DNA from: Candidatus Omnitrophota bacterium
GTDB lineage: Bacteria > Verrucomicrobiota > Verrucomicrobiia > Limisphaerales > UBA1319
Direction: 5' to 3'
DNA length: 6,612 nucleotides
Assembly: GCA_023473405.1 (NCBI GenBank)
Contig: JAMCZD010000296.1
Span: 1,271-7,882, forward strand
The first letter of the stretch is position 1. Every line of letters starts with the position of its first letter. Below are positions 5,879 through 6,612 of this stretch, in pieces. The notes beneath the pieces were generated by a model. The model was given only the letters and a program-made list of their open reading frames with translations, did no database searches and was not told where the DNA came from. Made by a program: the position numbers and the translations under genes.

Positions 5879-6612
5879 CTATCTCCCCCCCAATATCTGC
5901 TGCTCCAGATACTGGAGCGTAATACTGCCGTTGGCCGGGTACACAACCGGTGCGTTCGTCGAGCCGTCAAACGAACCCCACGCGAATCCGCCAAACGCCG
6001 TCGCCTCATTCAGAAATGACGGGGTTTGGTTTACAAAATAAGGCATGGTGGTGCTGAGGCTTATCTGAATCTGTGGTTGGATCACACCGGGGCCGCCAAC
6101 GGCTGTCATGCTGTTCAAGGCGGCGTTGTTGACCCAATTGGTCGTGCCTGAACGGCTCATAAAAATGGGTATCCCGTCAGCATTTATCCCTAAATCACCG
6201 GCCAGAAAAACGATGTCAGGCGCATTAATGATGCGATCGACATCTTGCGTTACTTCGACCGAGTTGGTGAGCACGGTTTCGGTGTAGGAATTAGTGATCG
6301 GGGTGAAGGTCTGGCTGATCAGAGAGTCGAATTTGACGCGTTCAAAAGTGAGCTTCCCGATCCCGGGACGCAAACCGGTAGCCACGAAATTGGTGGCACC
6401 GAAAAGGTTAGTTAGGGAGGGGAAATTGGTCAGGGCCGGGTAATTAGTGAGGTCAACGATGTTAGTCAGCCACGCTGGAATCCACGGGTACTTGGCAAAG
6501 AGATTGGCATTCGTGACATAGCTCGCGGTGGTGGAGACAACGTTCTCGACCTTGTAATTGTTTCCGAGGAGGAGGTAGCGGAAGCTGGTTTTTTGGCGCA
6601 GATCGGAAGAGC
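5879..6612 (-). CDS. C-terminal part of an unrecognised, probably surface or secreted protein (5' end missing)
   Basis: The frame is open from the contig end to a TAG at 5881-5879 and gives about 239 residues before the adapter-derived bases. The start lies off the contig, so a signal peptide cannot be judged; the GTG at 6385 is only an internal valine. I do not recognise a named domain. The visible part begins near 'TSFRYLLLGNNYKVEN', continues into a run of five Thr-Asn hexapeptides (6380-6469), then 'TGLRPGIGKLTFERVKF', 'DIVFLAGDLGIN' and 'GGFAWGSFDGSTNAPVVYP', ending '…LQYLEQQILGGR'. The composition (many Asn, Thr, Ser; few charged clusters; no Cys visible) suits an extracellular beta-rich protein and matches the gene downstream, which begins 63 bp later and is probably co-transcribed. 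Export is inferred from composition and neighbours. The codons beyond 6599 are adapter sequence, and those from 6579 to 6599 are suspect. Confidence 0.85.
   Translation of the reverse strand, partial: SSDLRQKTSFRYLLLGNNYKVENVVSTTASYVTNANLFAKYPWIPAWLTNIVDLTNYPALTNFPSLTNLFGATNFVATGLRPGIGKLTFERVKFDSLISQTFTPITNSYTETVLTNSVEVTQDVDRIINAPDIVFLAGDLGINADGIPIFMSRSGTTNWVNNAALNSMTAVGGPGVIQPQIQISLSTTMPYFVNQTPSFLNEATAFGGFAWGSFDGSTNAPVVYPANGSITLQYLEQQILGGR
6380..6469 (-). repeat. Five tandem Thr-Asn hexapeptides within the upstream partial gene
   Basis: Thirty consecutive residues fall into five six-residue units of the form (L/A)-T-N-x-x-x, for example LTNIVD, LTNYPA and LTNFPS. Thr-Asn is invariant and the first residue is Leu in four units. 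At DNA level the period is 18 bp, but codons differ between copies (aac/aat, act/acc), so the protein pattern is conserved more than the DNA. The period resembles hexapeptide beta-helix rungs, although the classical [LIV]-G-x4 signature is absent. Confidence 0.8.
6579..6599 (+). repeat. 21-bp inverted repeat, copy at the adapter junction
   Basis: These 21 bases (starting cggaagctgg and ending ttttggcgc) are the exact reverse complement of 5855-5875. They end immediately before the adapter core at 6600. The match stops at both sides. The copy lies in frame in the partial gene, where it encodes roughly RQKTSF, so it may be real coding sequence or a chimeric read end. Confidence 0.9.
6600..6612 (+). 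other. Illumina TruSeq adapter core at contig end (artefact)
   Basis: The last 13 bases read AGATCGGAAGAGC, the common core shared by both TruSeq-type adapters, and the contig stops exactly at its end. This is untrimmed adapter read-through, not genomic DNA. The two to four codons it adds to the upstream partial gene should be discarded. Confidence 0.93.

Overview
The window is part of a bacterial, probably metagenomic or draft-genome, contig carrying three co-oriented genes, all on the minus strand. The likely source is a Verrucomicrobiota bacterium of the Pedosphaera/Limisphaerales type. This is inferred from protein style: very long exported proteins rich in Thr-Asn pairs, Calx-beta plus delta-60 repeat architecture, and a C-terminal 'ALSWTA…LEFTTNL…WQTLTNF…YYRVRV' module. 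No ribosomal or housekeeping marker is present to confirm this.

Layout in the direction of transcription (high to low coordinates). (1) 6612-5879: the C-terminal part of an unrecognised large protein whose start lies off the contig; it contains a five-fold Thr-Asn hexapeptide repeat. (2) 5815-2723: a complete 1030-residue exported protein with a signal peptide, beta-rich repetitive body, calcium-loop motif and C-terminal beta module. (3) 2439-1: the first 813 residues of a third exported protein with a signal peptide, two Calx-beta domains and a 51-residue-period delta-60 beta-propeller array. Its fifth repeat is split by a 111-residue inserted segment. It runs off the other end of the contig.

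The first two genes are 63 bp apart and probably co-transcribed. The third follows after 283 bp, which holds two hairpins, a strong ribosome binding site and no obvious terminator. Together the genes look like a locus for large cell-surface or secreted beta-rich proteins. No enzymatic function is visible.

Data quality matters here. The last 13 bases (6600-6612) are the Illumina TruSeq adapter core. The 21 bases directly before them are an exact inverted copy of 5855-5875, so the terminal ~34 bp may not be genomic. The same 13-mer also occurs inside the second gene at 3760-3772, where it is in frame. All long plus-strand open frames look like antisense shadows of these three genes. No RNA genes, CRISPR arrays, insertion sequences or transfer signatures were seen.
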